This document shows, piece after piece, positions 44,172-53,600 of a stretch of DNA of 64,000 nt; the stretch's first letter is position 1, and every line of letters begins with the position of its first letter. Origin of the DNA: CAZHZT01 sp964537285 (GTDB lineage Bacteria > Bacteroidota > Bacteroidia > Chitinophagales > Saprospiraceae); assembly GCA_964537285.1 (NCBI GenBank), contig CAZHZT010000005.1, forward strand, positions 1-64,000, read 5' to 3'. The notes beneath the pieces are model-generated. The model made no database searches. It was not told the DNA's origin and was given only the letters and a program-made list of their open reading frames with translations. Both the position numbers and the translations under genes were made by a program.

Positions 44172-44228
44172 TAACACAGCCAGAAAAGGCCTTTTTGCTT
44201 CGCAAAAAGGCCTTTTCTGGCTGTGTTA
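44172..44228 (-). terminator. Strong stem-loop after the beta-helix gene
   Basis: Perfect 27-bp arms (44172-44198 and 44202-44228) with loop TTC, core AGAAAAGGCCTTTTTGC. It lies 39 bp past the stop at 44268 on the minus strand and before the CHAT gene start, so CHAT probably has its own promoter. Confidence 0.8.
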
Positions 44229-46136
44229 AAAAATATTATCGCGCTGTAGGCGCGTTTATTTTCCATATCAAGCAGTGCGGAGACCTTCCTTATGTATATT
44301 ATACAACCCCACTATACTTACATTAAGCAACATCAATACCGACAAGAAAAATGCCCATTGGCCCATCGTCGGAATATTCGCTAGAATAGCCGAAAGAAAG
44401 GGTGCAGGTGGTGCTGGTGGGGTACAAATAGTGATGACATCAGGATCAGCAGTTAATGCAATATCTCCTTGTCCTTGTTTAATAGCCCCGGCGAAATCCA
44501 AAGCAATAGTAGCTGGATTGACTTCCGTTGGAATATAGCTTCCACCAACCATAAGCCCTGATCTTATTCCAAATCCACCTACAGAGATATTGGTTGCAGA
44601 TTGGACTTGCACATTTCCTCCTCCTGATTTAATCCCTCCGCCTTGAATTCTCACATTGCCGCAGGAAGTAATATTTATATTTCCACCATCAGATAAAATA
44701 CCTTGATTGCTCACTGTCAAAGATCCACTAAAAGAAGTAACACTTCCTCCAAATGTTTGAATGCCACTACCCATTGGTAAGTTTATACTTCCCGTATGGT
44801 TCAAAACCACATTTCCACCGCCTGAATTGATTCCATTACCCTCTACCTCCAGATTTGTTCCATAGGTAGTTATATTCCCTCCGCTAGATGCAAAGCCTAC
44901 ACCTTCAATAATATCCACAACACCTGTATGGTAAAGATTTATATCGCCTCCATTTGTTTGGATGCCCGAGCCTTTAGCAAATAAGCCTATGCCATAACTT
45001 GAAACTGAACCGGCACTGGACATTATCCCACCGGCACAAACGACCACACTGTCATCAAATACCAGATTAATGTTACCCATATTTGATGAAACCCCCGAGC
45101 CTTCAACATATATATCAGAGCCCGTCAAGACGGTATTCCCCGCAGATAATCCACCACCTTCAACTCTGATACGTCCACTATGAAGCAGCTGAGCTTCACC
45201 GCCATTCGTATTTATCCCGGGACCTCTAACCAGCAAGCCGGTACCAGAAGTGACGATTTCCCCTCCATTAGTACTAATTCCACCGCCACTCGGAATAAGA
45301 ATATTGCCGCTTTGATTTAGACTAATATCTCCGCCATCAGTATCTATACCTTGTGATACAATCGAAAAGTCAATTCCGGTATTGGTGAAATCTCCTCCCA
45401 TCGTCATTATCCCACTTAAAATAACAACAGGACCATTCGTTGTAATATCACCACCATTAGTGGTAAACGAGTTGCCGGTAAGTGCAGAAATGATTTCGGT
45501 GAAAGATAGATCAATATTTCCGGTATTGGTATTTATTTTAAGTCCGCCGGTAGCTACTAAAGCTTTACCAGACAAGAAAACGTTCCCATTTCCATTGTTG
45601 ATGTTGATGCCGGTTCCTCCAGGACTTCTAAGCGTATCGGTCAAAATGATGTCAACATTTCCTCCTTCCGTATTGACTCCCACTCCTTCAATGGTGGTAT
45701 TCCTGGCCATAATAGAAAGGTTTCCCCGGTCGGTTGTGATTCCACTTGAAGAGATCAGCACTGTATCTGCTACATTAAAGGTAATATCCCCGTTCTGAGT
45801 ACTAATACCTGCGCCTTCTACCGTAGCATTTTCACCCTCGTATTCAAGATTCCCACCGCTAGTCATTATACCACTTCCTTCATTTAAAAAAGATCCGGTA
45901 TGATTCAAATCTATGTTTCCACCGTCCGTAACCAGCCCCTGGCCAGAAATGTTAAAATCCACACCTGAAGAGGTAAAGTCTCCACCATTGGTTTTTACGC
46001 CCAGGCCACTAATACTTACATTTCCAAGTGCACTAACTTCTACTTCTACTTGGTTAGCCCCCGAAACATCAAAAGTTAGTTCAACATTGTCAGATGCCGT
46101 CAGAGTCAGTTTTCTGTTACCTGAATTGGCTGAGTA

Positions 46137-46145
46137 GGTTGAGCC
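46137..46145. repeat. Target site duplication, left
   Basis: GGTTGAGCC, identical to 46929-46937, flanks the insertion directly. Confidence 0.9.
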
Positions 46146-46209
46146 CATAGCCGTCAGGCTAAAGGCAAAACCTTGAAGGGACTAAATCAACCTTTAAGGC
46201 CTTTAGGTC

Positions 46210-46395
46210 TTACAAAGTACTTAGTTCCTGCCCGTTAATTGTTCCGGCTTCTTCAAACAGCCCCTTTGCTGCCTCCTTTAGCTTGCCTTGGTTGCCTTTT
46301 AGGCTTAAAACATAATCTGTTCCCTGGCCAACTATCTGTTGGGCAATCACCTTTTGGCGGCCCCTTGCATCAATCGTTACTTTTATCCTTTGCTT
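46210..46395 (-). pseudogene. ISAs1 transposase fragment
   Basis: 61 codons plus stop, bounded upstream by an in-frame TAA at 46396-46398. VTIDARGRQKVIAQQI and DYVLSLKGNQGKL match the DDE-domain region of ISAs1-type transposases, where an Asp in TIDA is a catalytic residue. The upstream part is missing and replaced by a palindrome. It cannot encode an active transposase. Confidence 0.82.
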
Positions 46396-46402
46396 TTATT
46401 CG

Positions 46403-46700
46403 GCAGTTTTATGCGTCTGCCCTTCCCAAGTGCCCAAAAAGCGCGTAGCGATTTTAACCTCTGTAAAAACGAGGGAACCCGACAAAACAGGCGCATAGCG
46501 ACTGACACCTTTACAACATGAATCGAAAAATTCCATCAAAAATTATTATGCGTTTGGCATGAGCTAGGGACTCCTGAAAAATGCCTTCTTTTGGTTTCAG
46601 TCGCTACGCGCCTGTTCATTTGTGTATCTATTTTACTACAGAGCTTGTAATCGCTACGCGCTTTCCGTGGGTAAGGGCAAGGGCAGACGCATTAAAACAG
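46403..46700. repeat. Nested long palindrome inside the insertion element
   Basis: Arms are imperfect but long. CAGTTTTATGCGTCTGCCCTT (46404 onward; cited shortened) pairs with its complement ending at 46700. GCGCGTAGCGATT at 46441-46453 pairs with AATCGCTACGCGC at 46649-46661. CAGGCGCATAGCGACTG near 46488 pairs with CAGTCGCTACGCGCCTG near 46598. It sits exactly where the transposase reading frame is lost. Confidence 0.7.
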
Positions 46701-46928
46701 AACCCTTCAAAATATTAAGATATTTAGTTTACAGAGTGCTTAGTCACAGGTGTAAACCCGTGGTTTTAAAAGAGTTTTGAATCGACTCTGTAGGAGTCTA
46801 ATAAAAGGCCGTGCTTTCTCAAAAAAGGTTAGACTCCTACGGAGACGTAAAAAATGCACCTTTTTTCCCAGCGAGAACCCTGGGCTAAGCTATTAAAAGA
46901 CCTAACGGCCTTTAGCCTGACGGCTATG

Positions 46929-46937
46929 GGTTGAGCC
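46929..46937. repeat. Target site duplication, right
   Basis: GGTTGAGCC, identical to 46137-46145. Confidence 0.9.
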
Positions 46938-47174
46938 ACCGGCGAATATTATAGCCCCACTATTGTTGATAATAGTGATATCGCCATTGTCTAGTTCTGT
47001 TCCCAGGTCATTAATATTAATAAATGGATTAGCCCCATTGGGGGTATAAACACCAGCCGTCAAATCGACGTCAGCGGTAGGCATGCCGAATCCTACGTTA
47101 ATATCCTGGGTGTAGCCTGCTATTGCCAATAGGCCAAAAGCTACACTCAATAGGAGGTGTAAATAATTTTTCAT

Positions 47175-47544
47175 TTTTTCAAACTTGGATTATAAAATTA
47201 GTTCGTTAATCCTAATGCTAAAGATAAGAAAAATTTTCAATACCTTTTTTTGTGCTGGAACAGGGGTGCATTTCATTTTGTCGTTGGTTGATTCTTTTTA
47301 AAATTCACGTCATTAGCTCGTCAGAACGCCCCTTCCTAACCTGCTGTTGATCCCCTGTCGAACAAATCTGTTAACTTACAACACAATTCCTCTCTGACAA
47401 ACCCACAACTTTCAACTCATTTTTTCGTTTTCTACCCACAAGAGTTTTTTTTTGAAAAAGCAGAAATTTATTAAATTTAAGGCTTTAGCCAGATTTTTAT
47501 TTGCTCCTATACTGAAAATTATTTTTGAAATGACAGCTTCCTGG
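47175..47544. other. Divergent promoter region
   Basis: No credible gene. It separates the minus-strand beta-helix gene from the plus-strand TPR gene. It contains a half-copy of the 10301-10408 repeat end (TGCATTTCATTTTGTCGTTG at 47267-47286). TATTTTTG at about 47519-47526 matches TAnnTTTG and could be the -7 box of the TPR gene if translation starts at 47545. Confidence 0.45.
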
Positions 47545-49356
47545 ATGAAGAATATAAGTTTATTGATTTTTTTTGTGTTAGCAGGCTCTGCTACACTCCT
47601 GAGCCAAAATACCGATGCTCGCCTTGCAGCCCAGTATTATCGGGATGGGGAGTACGAAAAAGCTTCCGTTCTGTATAAAAGACTCTATAGCCAGCGCAAC
47701 TTCAACTTCTATTATTTTGATAAATATACAGAGTGCCTCCTGAATTTAGAGCGCTATGAAGAATGTGAACAAGCGATCAAAAAGGAATCGAAGAAAAACC
47801 CTAAAGATGTTCAGCTTCTTGTCGCTTACGGAAACCTTATGGAAAGGCAGTTCCGCGATGAAGAAGCCCAAAAGAAATATGAAGAAGCAATAAATAGAGT
47901 TGGCGATTCCCGGAACGACATCGTTAAGCTGGCCAATGCCTTCATGGGAGATACTAAATACGAGCTGGCAATCCAGACCTATGAAAAGGGAGCCAAAGCC
48001 CTGAAAGATCCCCAGGTCTTTGCGTATAATCTGGGCGACCTATACCGCCGCAAAGGCGACGTCCCTAAGATGGTTGAAAACTACCTGCAAAGCCTGGCTA
48101 TTAATCCGAGTAGGCTAGATAACCTAAAAAGATTGTTCTCCAGAGGAATGGAAGAAGAAGGCCTGAATGAGCTGCAAAAACAACTTTACGCCTTTATCCA
48201 ATCCAGTAATGATAATATTCAATTTCTTGATCTTTTAGCATGGGTGTTCATTCAAAAAGAAGATTATAAAAGTGCTTTACGCCAGGTTAAAGCTTTGGAT
48301 CGCCGCCTCGAAGAAGCCGGGCAACGAGTATATGACCTGGCTGAAAGCGCAGCCGTTTCCGGGGATTATGACGCAGCCATCGATGGGTTTCAATATATCA
48401 TTGATGAAAAAGGTAAGGACTCGCCCTTCTACATAGATGCCAAAAGGGAATCCTTGATTTGCAGAAGAGATAAATTGGTTAAAGGCTATGACTACACCAG
48501 AGCAGACCTGGAAAACCTCCGTGCCCAATATGAAGAATTTCTTAGCGAATTTGGCCGCAACCGTTCAACCGCGGGAATCATCGGAGAATTGGCTGACTTG
48601 GAAGCACTTTACTTAAACAATCTTGACAAGGCTATTGAGCTTTTGAATGAAATGATAGAACTTCCCGGAGTTGACCGGATTGAACGTGCGGAGGCAAAAA
48701 TTACCCTTGCAGATTATTACCTTATGAAAGGGGAACGTTGGGAATCAACACTCTTATATTCTCAGGTGGATAAAGAATTTAAAGACGATATATTAGGCCA
48801 TGAAGCGCGCTTTCGCAATGCGAAGCTGTCTTATTATGTTGGCGATTTCCAATGGGCCCAAGCACAATTTGATGTACTGAAGGCGTCAACTTCCAAGCTT
48901 ATTGCAAATGATGCCCTTGATCTTTCCATCTTCATCATGGATAACCTTGGATTGGACACCACTGCTGAATCCCTATCGCTCTATGCTGATGCGGACTTAT
49001 TGATTTTTCAAAATAAATTCGACGATGCTTTCCAGGCGTTTGATCGCTTACTAAAAGATTTTCCAGATCACTCCCTGCTTGATGATGTCCTTTATTCTAA
49101 AGCTAAAGTATATCGTAAACAACGGCAGTATGAAAAAGCCGTGGAGATGTATCAAAAAATCATTGACAATCATCGCGACGAAATTCGCGCAGATAACGCG
49201 CTGTTCGAATTGGCTGACTTATACGAACACGAACTCAATCAACAGGAAAAAGCTAAACCCCTGTACGAAACCCTTTTTATTGACTTTTCAAATAGCACTT
49301 TCGCCGTGGAAGCGCGCAAACGCTATCGCATTCTTCGAGGTGATAATATCGAATAA
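47545..49356 (+). CDS. Periplasmic TPR-repeat protein
   Basis: 603 residues from the Met at 47545, chosen because it gives a clean signal peptide (MKNISLLIFFVLAGSATLLSQ, 21 residues including the Met; key part LIFFVLAGSATLLSQ). An ATG at 47530 and a TTG at 47452 are possible but extend a polar stretch before it. The mature protein is a long set of TPR units, for example AQYYRDGEYEKASVLYKRLY, ELAIQTYEKGAKAL, QYEKAVEMYQKIIDNHRD and a final QQEKAKPLYETLFIDFSNS. It is probably a periplasmic scaffold. The DUF4286 gene follows after 3 bp, so the two are co-transcribed. The function is unknown. Confidence 0.85.
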   Translation: MKNISLLIFFVLAGSATLLSQNTDARLAAQYYRDGEYEKASVLYKRLYSQRNFNFYYFDKYTECLLNLERYEECEQAIKKESKKNPKDVQLLVAYGNLMERQFRDEEAQKKYEEAINRVGDSRNDIVKLANAFMGDTKYELAIQTYEKGAKALKDPQVFAYNLGDLYRRKGDVPKMVENYLQSLAINPSRLDNLKRLFSRGMEEEGLNELQKQLYAFIQSSNDNIQFLDLLAWVFIQKEDYKSALRQVKALDRRLEEAGQRVYDLAESAAVSGDYDAAIDGFQYIIDEKGKDSPFYIDAKRESLICRRDKLVKGYDYTRADLENLRAQYEEFLSEFGRNRSTAGIIGELADLEALYLNNLDKAIELLNEMIELPGVDRIERAEAKITLADYYLMKGERWESTLLYSQVDKEFKDDILGHEARFRNAKLSYYVGDFQWAQAQFDVLKASTSKLIANDALDLSIFIMDNLGLDTTAESLSLYADADLLIFQNKFDDAFQAFDRLLKDFPDHSLLDDVLYSKAKVYRKQRQYEKAVEMYQKIIDNHRDEIRADNALFELADLYEHELNQQEKAKPLYETLFIDFSNSTFAVEARKRYRILRGDNIE

Positions 49357-49359
49357 AGT

Positions 49360-49662
49360 ATGATCCTATACAATGTTACTGTGAAAATAGCAGCAGGCGT
49401 GGAAGCGGAATGGCTGCAATGGATGAAAGAAGTTCACATACCGGATGTCATGAAAACGGGGCTTTTCATAGATAACCAAATTTGCAAAGTGCTCGATGAT
49501 CAATTCGAAGATGGCACCACTTATGCCATTCAATACAAAAGCCCCGATATGGAGACCTTTCAAAAATACCGTAAAGAGTTCGCTCCGGCACTTCAGAAAG
49601 AACACCAAAAAAAATATGAAGGACAGTATGTGGCCTTCAGAACGTTATTAGAAATGGTATAA
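49360..49662 (+). CDS. DUF4286 family protein
   Basis: 100 residues, cytosolic, matching the Bacteroidota DUF4286 family: MILYNVTVKIAAGVEAEWLQ, then WMKEVHIPDVMKTG, YAIQYKSPDMETFQKY and FRTLLEMV at the end. The fold is expected to be a small ferredoxin-like alpha/beta barrel domain of the ABM/dimeric type (inference). No catalytic residues are apparent. It follows the TPR gene with 3 bp between and is ended by an inverted repeat that overlaps its stop codon. Confidence 0.9.
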   Translation: MILYNVTVKIAAGVEAEWLQWMKEVHIPDVMKTGLFIDNQICKVLDDQFEDGTTYAIQYKSPDMETFQKYRKEFAPALQKEHQKKYEGQYVAFRTLLEMV

Positions 49663-49704
49663 TGAAAGAACCCCCTCTGCAATAGAACTTCCTTCATTAT
49701 ACCA
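49655..49704. terminator. Stem-loop between convergent genes
   Basis: TGGTATAATGAA (49655-49666, containing the DUF4286 stop codon) pairs perfectly with TTCATTATACCA (49693-49704). Probable shared terminator with the minus-strand hydrolase gene. Confidence 0.7.
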
Positions 49705-49709
49705 CACTT

Positions 49710-50351
49710 CTAATCCTGTAAAAAGGGATTGCTTAATTTTTCTTCGCCGATGGTGGTTGCCGGTCCATGTCCGGGATAAACCCGCACATCGTCTCCAAGG
49801 GGGAATAGTTTCTCCTTAATACTAGCGGTTAAAGTGTCAAAATTGCCGCCCGGTAAATCTGTTCGCCCAATACTATCTTTAAAAAGTACATCTCCGACAA
49901 TAGCAAAATTATCCGATTCACAAAAAAATGACAGACTCGCAGGAGAGTGGCCCGGCGTAAGAATAGCCCTTAGCTGAGTACTCCCAAAAGAAATCACCTC
50001 CCCTTCTTCAATAAAACGAGTGGGCTGAGGAGAATTTTCCATCGGAATAGCATACATCATCGCTGTCTGAGGAGCAAAGTTAAGCACTAAAAGTTCTCCT
50101 TCATGCATTTCAAGCCCCAAGTTGTACTTCTCGGAAACAAAAGCATTTCCGAAAATGTGATCGAGATGGCAATGCGTATTGATCAGACGAACGGGTTTCA
50201 ACCCACCTTCTGCAATAAAGCCTGCCAGCTGGGAACGTTCCATATCCGTATAGCAACCAGGGTCAAATATCACGCACTCCTTGTTTTCGTCAATTACCAA
50301 ATAAGTATTTTCCTGAAAAGGATTAAATGTAAAAACTGCAACTTCAGCCAT
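49710..50351 (-). CDS. MBL-fold metallohydrolase (glyoxalase II-like)
   Basis: A cytosolic metallo-beta-lactamase-fold hydrolase of 213 residues. Metal motif THCHLDH has H60, H62, D64 and H65. Then TPGHSPASLSFF, VGDVLFKDSIGRTDLPGG and VYPGHGPATT complete the site. The short form with GRTDLPGG is that of the YcbL/glyoxalase II-type branch, which hydrolyses thioesters such as S-lactoylglutathione or persulfide-related substrates. In a bacillithiol-producing cell the natural substrate could be a bacillithiol adduct, which is inference. Single gene, convergent with DUF4286. Confidence 0.92.
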   Translation of the reverse strand: MAEVAVFTFNPFQENTYLVIDENKECVIFDPGCYTDMERSQLAGFIAEGGLKPVRLINTHCHLDHIFGNAFVSEKYNLGLEMHEGELLVLNFAPQTAMMYAIPMENSPQPTRFIEEGEVISFGSTQLRAILTPGHSPASLSFFCESDNFAIVGDVLFKDSIGRTDLPGGNFDTLTASIKEKLFPLGDDVRVYPGHGPATTIGEEKLSNPFLQD

Positions 50352-50556
50352 CTTTTTTCAGTTATTTACTTACAAAGGTACACAGAAGACGTCTTCTGAT
50401 TGTCAATCTGAAAAAAAAGATTATTTTAAATATCTGTTTTAGCTTTTTTGATGTTATAAGTATATGTCTGGAGAGTTTAGACGGTTTAGGTAGTTGAAAC
50501 AACTTTCTAAACCTCCTAACCTCCTATGAACTTAACCAAGTATCCTATAAATTATC

Positions 50557-50665
50557 GTTCTTTGACAAATTGTGTGGAACTTCAAAATGGTAACCCTTGA
50601 ATGCCCTTGTGGCTGAAAGGCTTATCATTTTGAAGTTCCATTTTCCACAATTTATGTCAAAGAAC
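50557..50665. repeat. GTTCTTTGAC-family long hairpin, copy 4
   Basis: 109-bp palindrome with family ends and apex TTGAATGCCCTTGTGGCTGA, inverted relative to copies 1 and 2. It lies 20 bp before the ATG at 50685, so it is part of that gene's leader or promoter region. The rest of 50352-50684 is AT-rich and shows only a weak CTAAACCTCCTAACCTCC repeat also found near 54230. Confidence 0.88.
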
Positions 50666-50684
50666 TAAAATTATAACAAATCTC

Positions 50685-53600
50685 ATGTCGATCCGTATAT
50701 CTATCATTCTTATCTTATCATTCTTTTTTCCCTTCACCGGGATGTTCGGCCAGGGTTCCCAGGTTGAATTCGGAAAAAACCGAGTCCAGTATCATGATGA
50801 ATTCGAGACCTGGCTAACCTACGAAAGCCGAAACTTTATTACGTATTGGTATGCGGGCGGTCGAGATGTAGCGGAATCGGCTATCCTCATTGCAGAGAAA
50901 GATTATAAATATATTGAAAACTTACTTGAACACCGGATCAATGACAAAATTGAGATCATCGTCTACAAAGATATTACCGACCTTAAACAAAGTAATATCG
51001 GAACCGAAGAGGTTTTTGAAAATACCGGTGGAGTTACTAAAATAGTTGACAATAAAGTATTCATCTACTTTGATGGGAACCACCATAACCTTCGCCGCCA
51101 AATTAGGGAAGGAATTGCCTCCGTTTACCTGAACACAATGCTCTTCGGATCCAATTTGCAGGAAATTGTTCAAAATGCGGTCATGATGAACCTTCCAAAC
51201 TGGTTCAAAGCAGGATTAGTGGGCTTTGTCGGAGAACCATGGAACACGGAATTGGACAATCAACTAAGAGATGTGCTGCTTTCTGAGGATTATCAAAACT
51301 TTGACTCCTTCGCAGAAGAGAACCCCAAGCTCGCCGGGCATTCAATGTGGAATTATGTGTACCAAAACTATGGCAATGCCACCGTTTCAAGCCTACTCTA
51401 TCTTACCCGCATTAACCGAAGCGTAGAAAGTGGCTTCCTCTACGTATTGGGATCAACAGATCAAGGCATTATAAAAAGTTGGGAGCAGTACTACACGGAT
51501 CGATACACTAAAGAAGTAAAAGATAAAGTAGAAATTGACTCTCTGAAAGGAGAAATGCCTGTTAAAAACCGCCGTAAGCTGCCAATGACACAGGTTAAAA
51601 TCAGCCCCGACGGTAAAAGAATAGCTTATGTGCTTAATGATATCGGCCGTTACAAAGTATATATCCAAGACGTAGCCAGCGGGAAAAGAAACGTGATCTA
51701 CAAAAGTGGTTTTCGCAATCAGTTTCAATCTACTGATTATAATTATCCATTATTGGCGTGGAAACCCAATAATCAGGAATTGGCCATTATGTATGAAAAG
51801 AGAGATATCGTTAAATTAATGGTCATTAACACGGAAAGTGGTAAAGAGGAATTGATGGACATGCCCGACCAATACCACAGGGTGTATAGCATGGATTTCC
51901 TGACAGATAATCGCCTTGTAATGTCCGCAGCAGTAAGAGGCAACTCTGATATTTTTATTTTCAGGCTTTCTTCCCGTCAAACAGAACGTATCACACGTGA
52001 CTTCTATGATGACCTTGATGTAGCAGTTGTTGAAATTTCCAATCGTAAAGGTATCGTCTTCGCATCTAATCGAAGATCAAACATTTTAGCTAATGAAAAA
52101 CTCGACACCGTCTTGCCTGCCAATAATTTTGATCTTTATTTCTACGACCTTGGAGAAAAGAAAAAAGAGTTGATCCGATTAACCAATACGCCACTAGCCA
52201 ATGAACGTCAACCAGTAGCCTTGGACAGTGCCTACTTTGGCTTTACCAGCGACCAGTCGGGTATTTATAACCTTTACAGGGGGTTTATTAAAGAGGAGTT
52301 TATTTATAATGAAAGAATCATTAATTTAACAGATGGTACCGACATCATTATACACGAAGATTCCGTTCTTAATAATCTGGACTCGCTCGATATCGACACG
52401 ACCTTCCTAAGGCCCGTTTACAAATGGAAAGGATATTCTTTCCCAAACAGCAATTACTCAAGGAATGTGCAGCTTCAAAATAGCGCCCCCCGTGTTGGTC
52501 TGCAGGCTAAAGCGATCCAACACAATGGGAAAAGCAGGGTTTTCATCGAAAAAATCGGAACGCCCCAAAAGATATCTCCACCGAATTCTTTCTATCAGGA
52601 GCAGCGCATAAGTTTAAATGCGCTGATCGAAGAAAATATTGATTCCAGCGCAATTGAAATTATTAATCCCGGAATATTGAAAGAAAAGGAAAAAGAAGCT
52701 ATTGACGTAAAAGATATTCCTCAAGAAAAACAAGACACCGGAAAAATCGATATTGACAATTACCTCTTCCAAAGTGAATTTGATGACCTTGAAGAAATTT
52801 CCGAAATTCATTTTGTTGAAGAAACCGATAAAGATAGTGAGTTGACGTTACAGCGCCTGGAAGAACAAATCCTTCGTCCTATAGTTCCGGTTGCAAAGGT
52901 CGAAAAATTCCGGCCATCCCGAATAACTCCCTACAGGGTTAAATTTCGAACGGACTTTTTTAACACCCAACTGGATAATAGTTTGCTATTTGGTGGATTG
53001 GATAGTTATTCTGCCGATCGGCAAGAATACACCTATCAAACACCGGGTATTTTGTTAAAAACCAACTTCAAAGATCTTTTCGAAGATCACGAAATTGAAG
53101 CGGGCGCCCGAATCCCAACAACCTTCAACGGATCGGAATACTTCTTAGTGTACGAAAATAAACGTAGACGACTAGATAAAACATTTGCCGTCTATCGCCG
53201 CGCCAGAAGGTTTAACGAGGAAAGTCAAAACGGACTTACAGACCCAAGAAGAAGGGAAATCACCTTGTTAGGGCAGTATGGGGTAAAGTACCCATTCGAT
53301 ATTTTCCGTAGCCTGAGACTGACCTCCACCCTTAGAATGGATCAGATTGTCCAGCTTTCTACTGACCGGGCTACCCTGGAAACGCCTACAGTAACCAGCC
53401 AACGAGCAGGACTCAGGCTGGAATACGTTTTTGATAATACACTTGATGTTTCCCTGAATATAAAAAATGGTACCCGGTATAAATTTTACGTAGAAGCTTT
53501 AAAAAGCTTCGCACTCGACCTTGGGGTTAATGCGAGAGCAAGCCTGAATGAAGGATTTACAGGGATTGCAGGTTTTGATGCACGCCACTACCAAAAACTT

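Larger units (their letters stand above)
46146..46928 (-). mobile_element. ISAs1-family-derived defective element (783 bp)
   Basis: Perfect 21-bp terminal inverted repeats (CATAGCCGTCAGGCTAAAGG + C; 46146-46166 and 46908-46928) are flanked by the exact 9-bp duplication GGTTGAGCC. Known ISAs1-family elements make 8-10-bp duplications and have short inverted ends. A minus-strand open stretch inside (46210-46395) encodes the ISAs1 transposase core (VTIDARGRQKVIAQQI, YVLSLKGNQG). No full transposase is present, and intact family members are about 1.2-1.5 kb, so it needs a transposase supplied in trans. A 298-bp palindrome lies inside it. Element type is well supported; whether it is still mobile is unknown. 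Confidence 0.88.
44268..47174 (-). pseudogene. IPTL-CTERM beta-helix surface protein, split by an insertion
   Basis: The 5' part is 47174-46902 (signal peptide ending GYTQ, then DINVGFG...IINNSGAIIFAGGST). The 3' part is 46148-44268 (626 codons). An element at 46146-46928 lies between them. Deleting it and one copy of the 9-bp duplication rejoins GGST to YSANSGN in frame, giving 704 residues. The body is about 20 beta-helix repeats (pattern GxGIxTxGGNVxxxxTG), as in filamentous haemagglutinin-like proteins. The C-terminus, NIPTMGQWAFFLSVLMLL plus a basic tail, matches the IPTLxxWG-CTERM signal sorted by exosortase H. No exosortase gene is in the window. The intact ancestor was probably exported and surface-attached. 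Confidence 0.9.

Noticed and set aside
44268..46148. Regularly spaced short repeats suggestive of a CRISPR array
   Set aside because: They are codons for GGN/TGG-rich beta-helix repeats, in one frame, with no constant direct repeat or unique spacers.
46239..46448. Plus-strand open frame of 69 codons inside the insertion
   Set aside because: It lies opposite the recognisable transposase fragment and crosses into the palindrome; no family signature.
47452..47544. TTG-initiated 31-codon extension of the TPR protein
   Set aside because: The extension is upstream of a clean signal peptide and covers the likely -7 box; an ATG at 47545 fits better.
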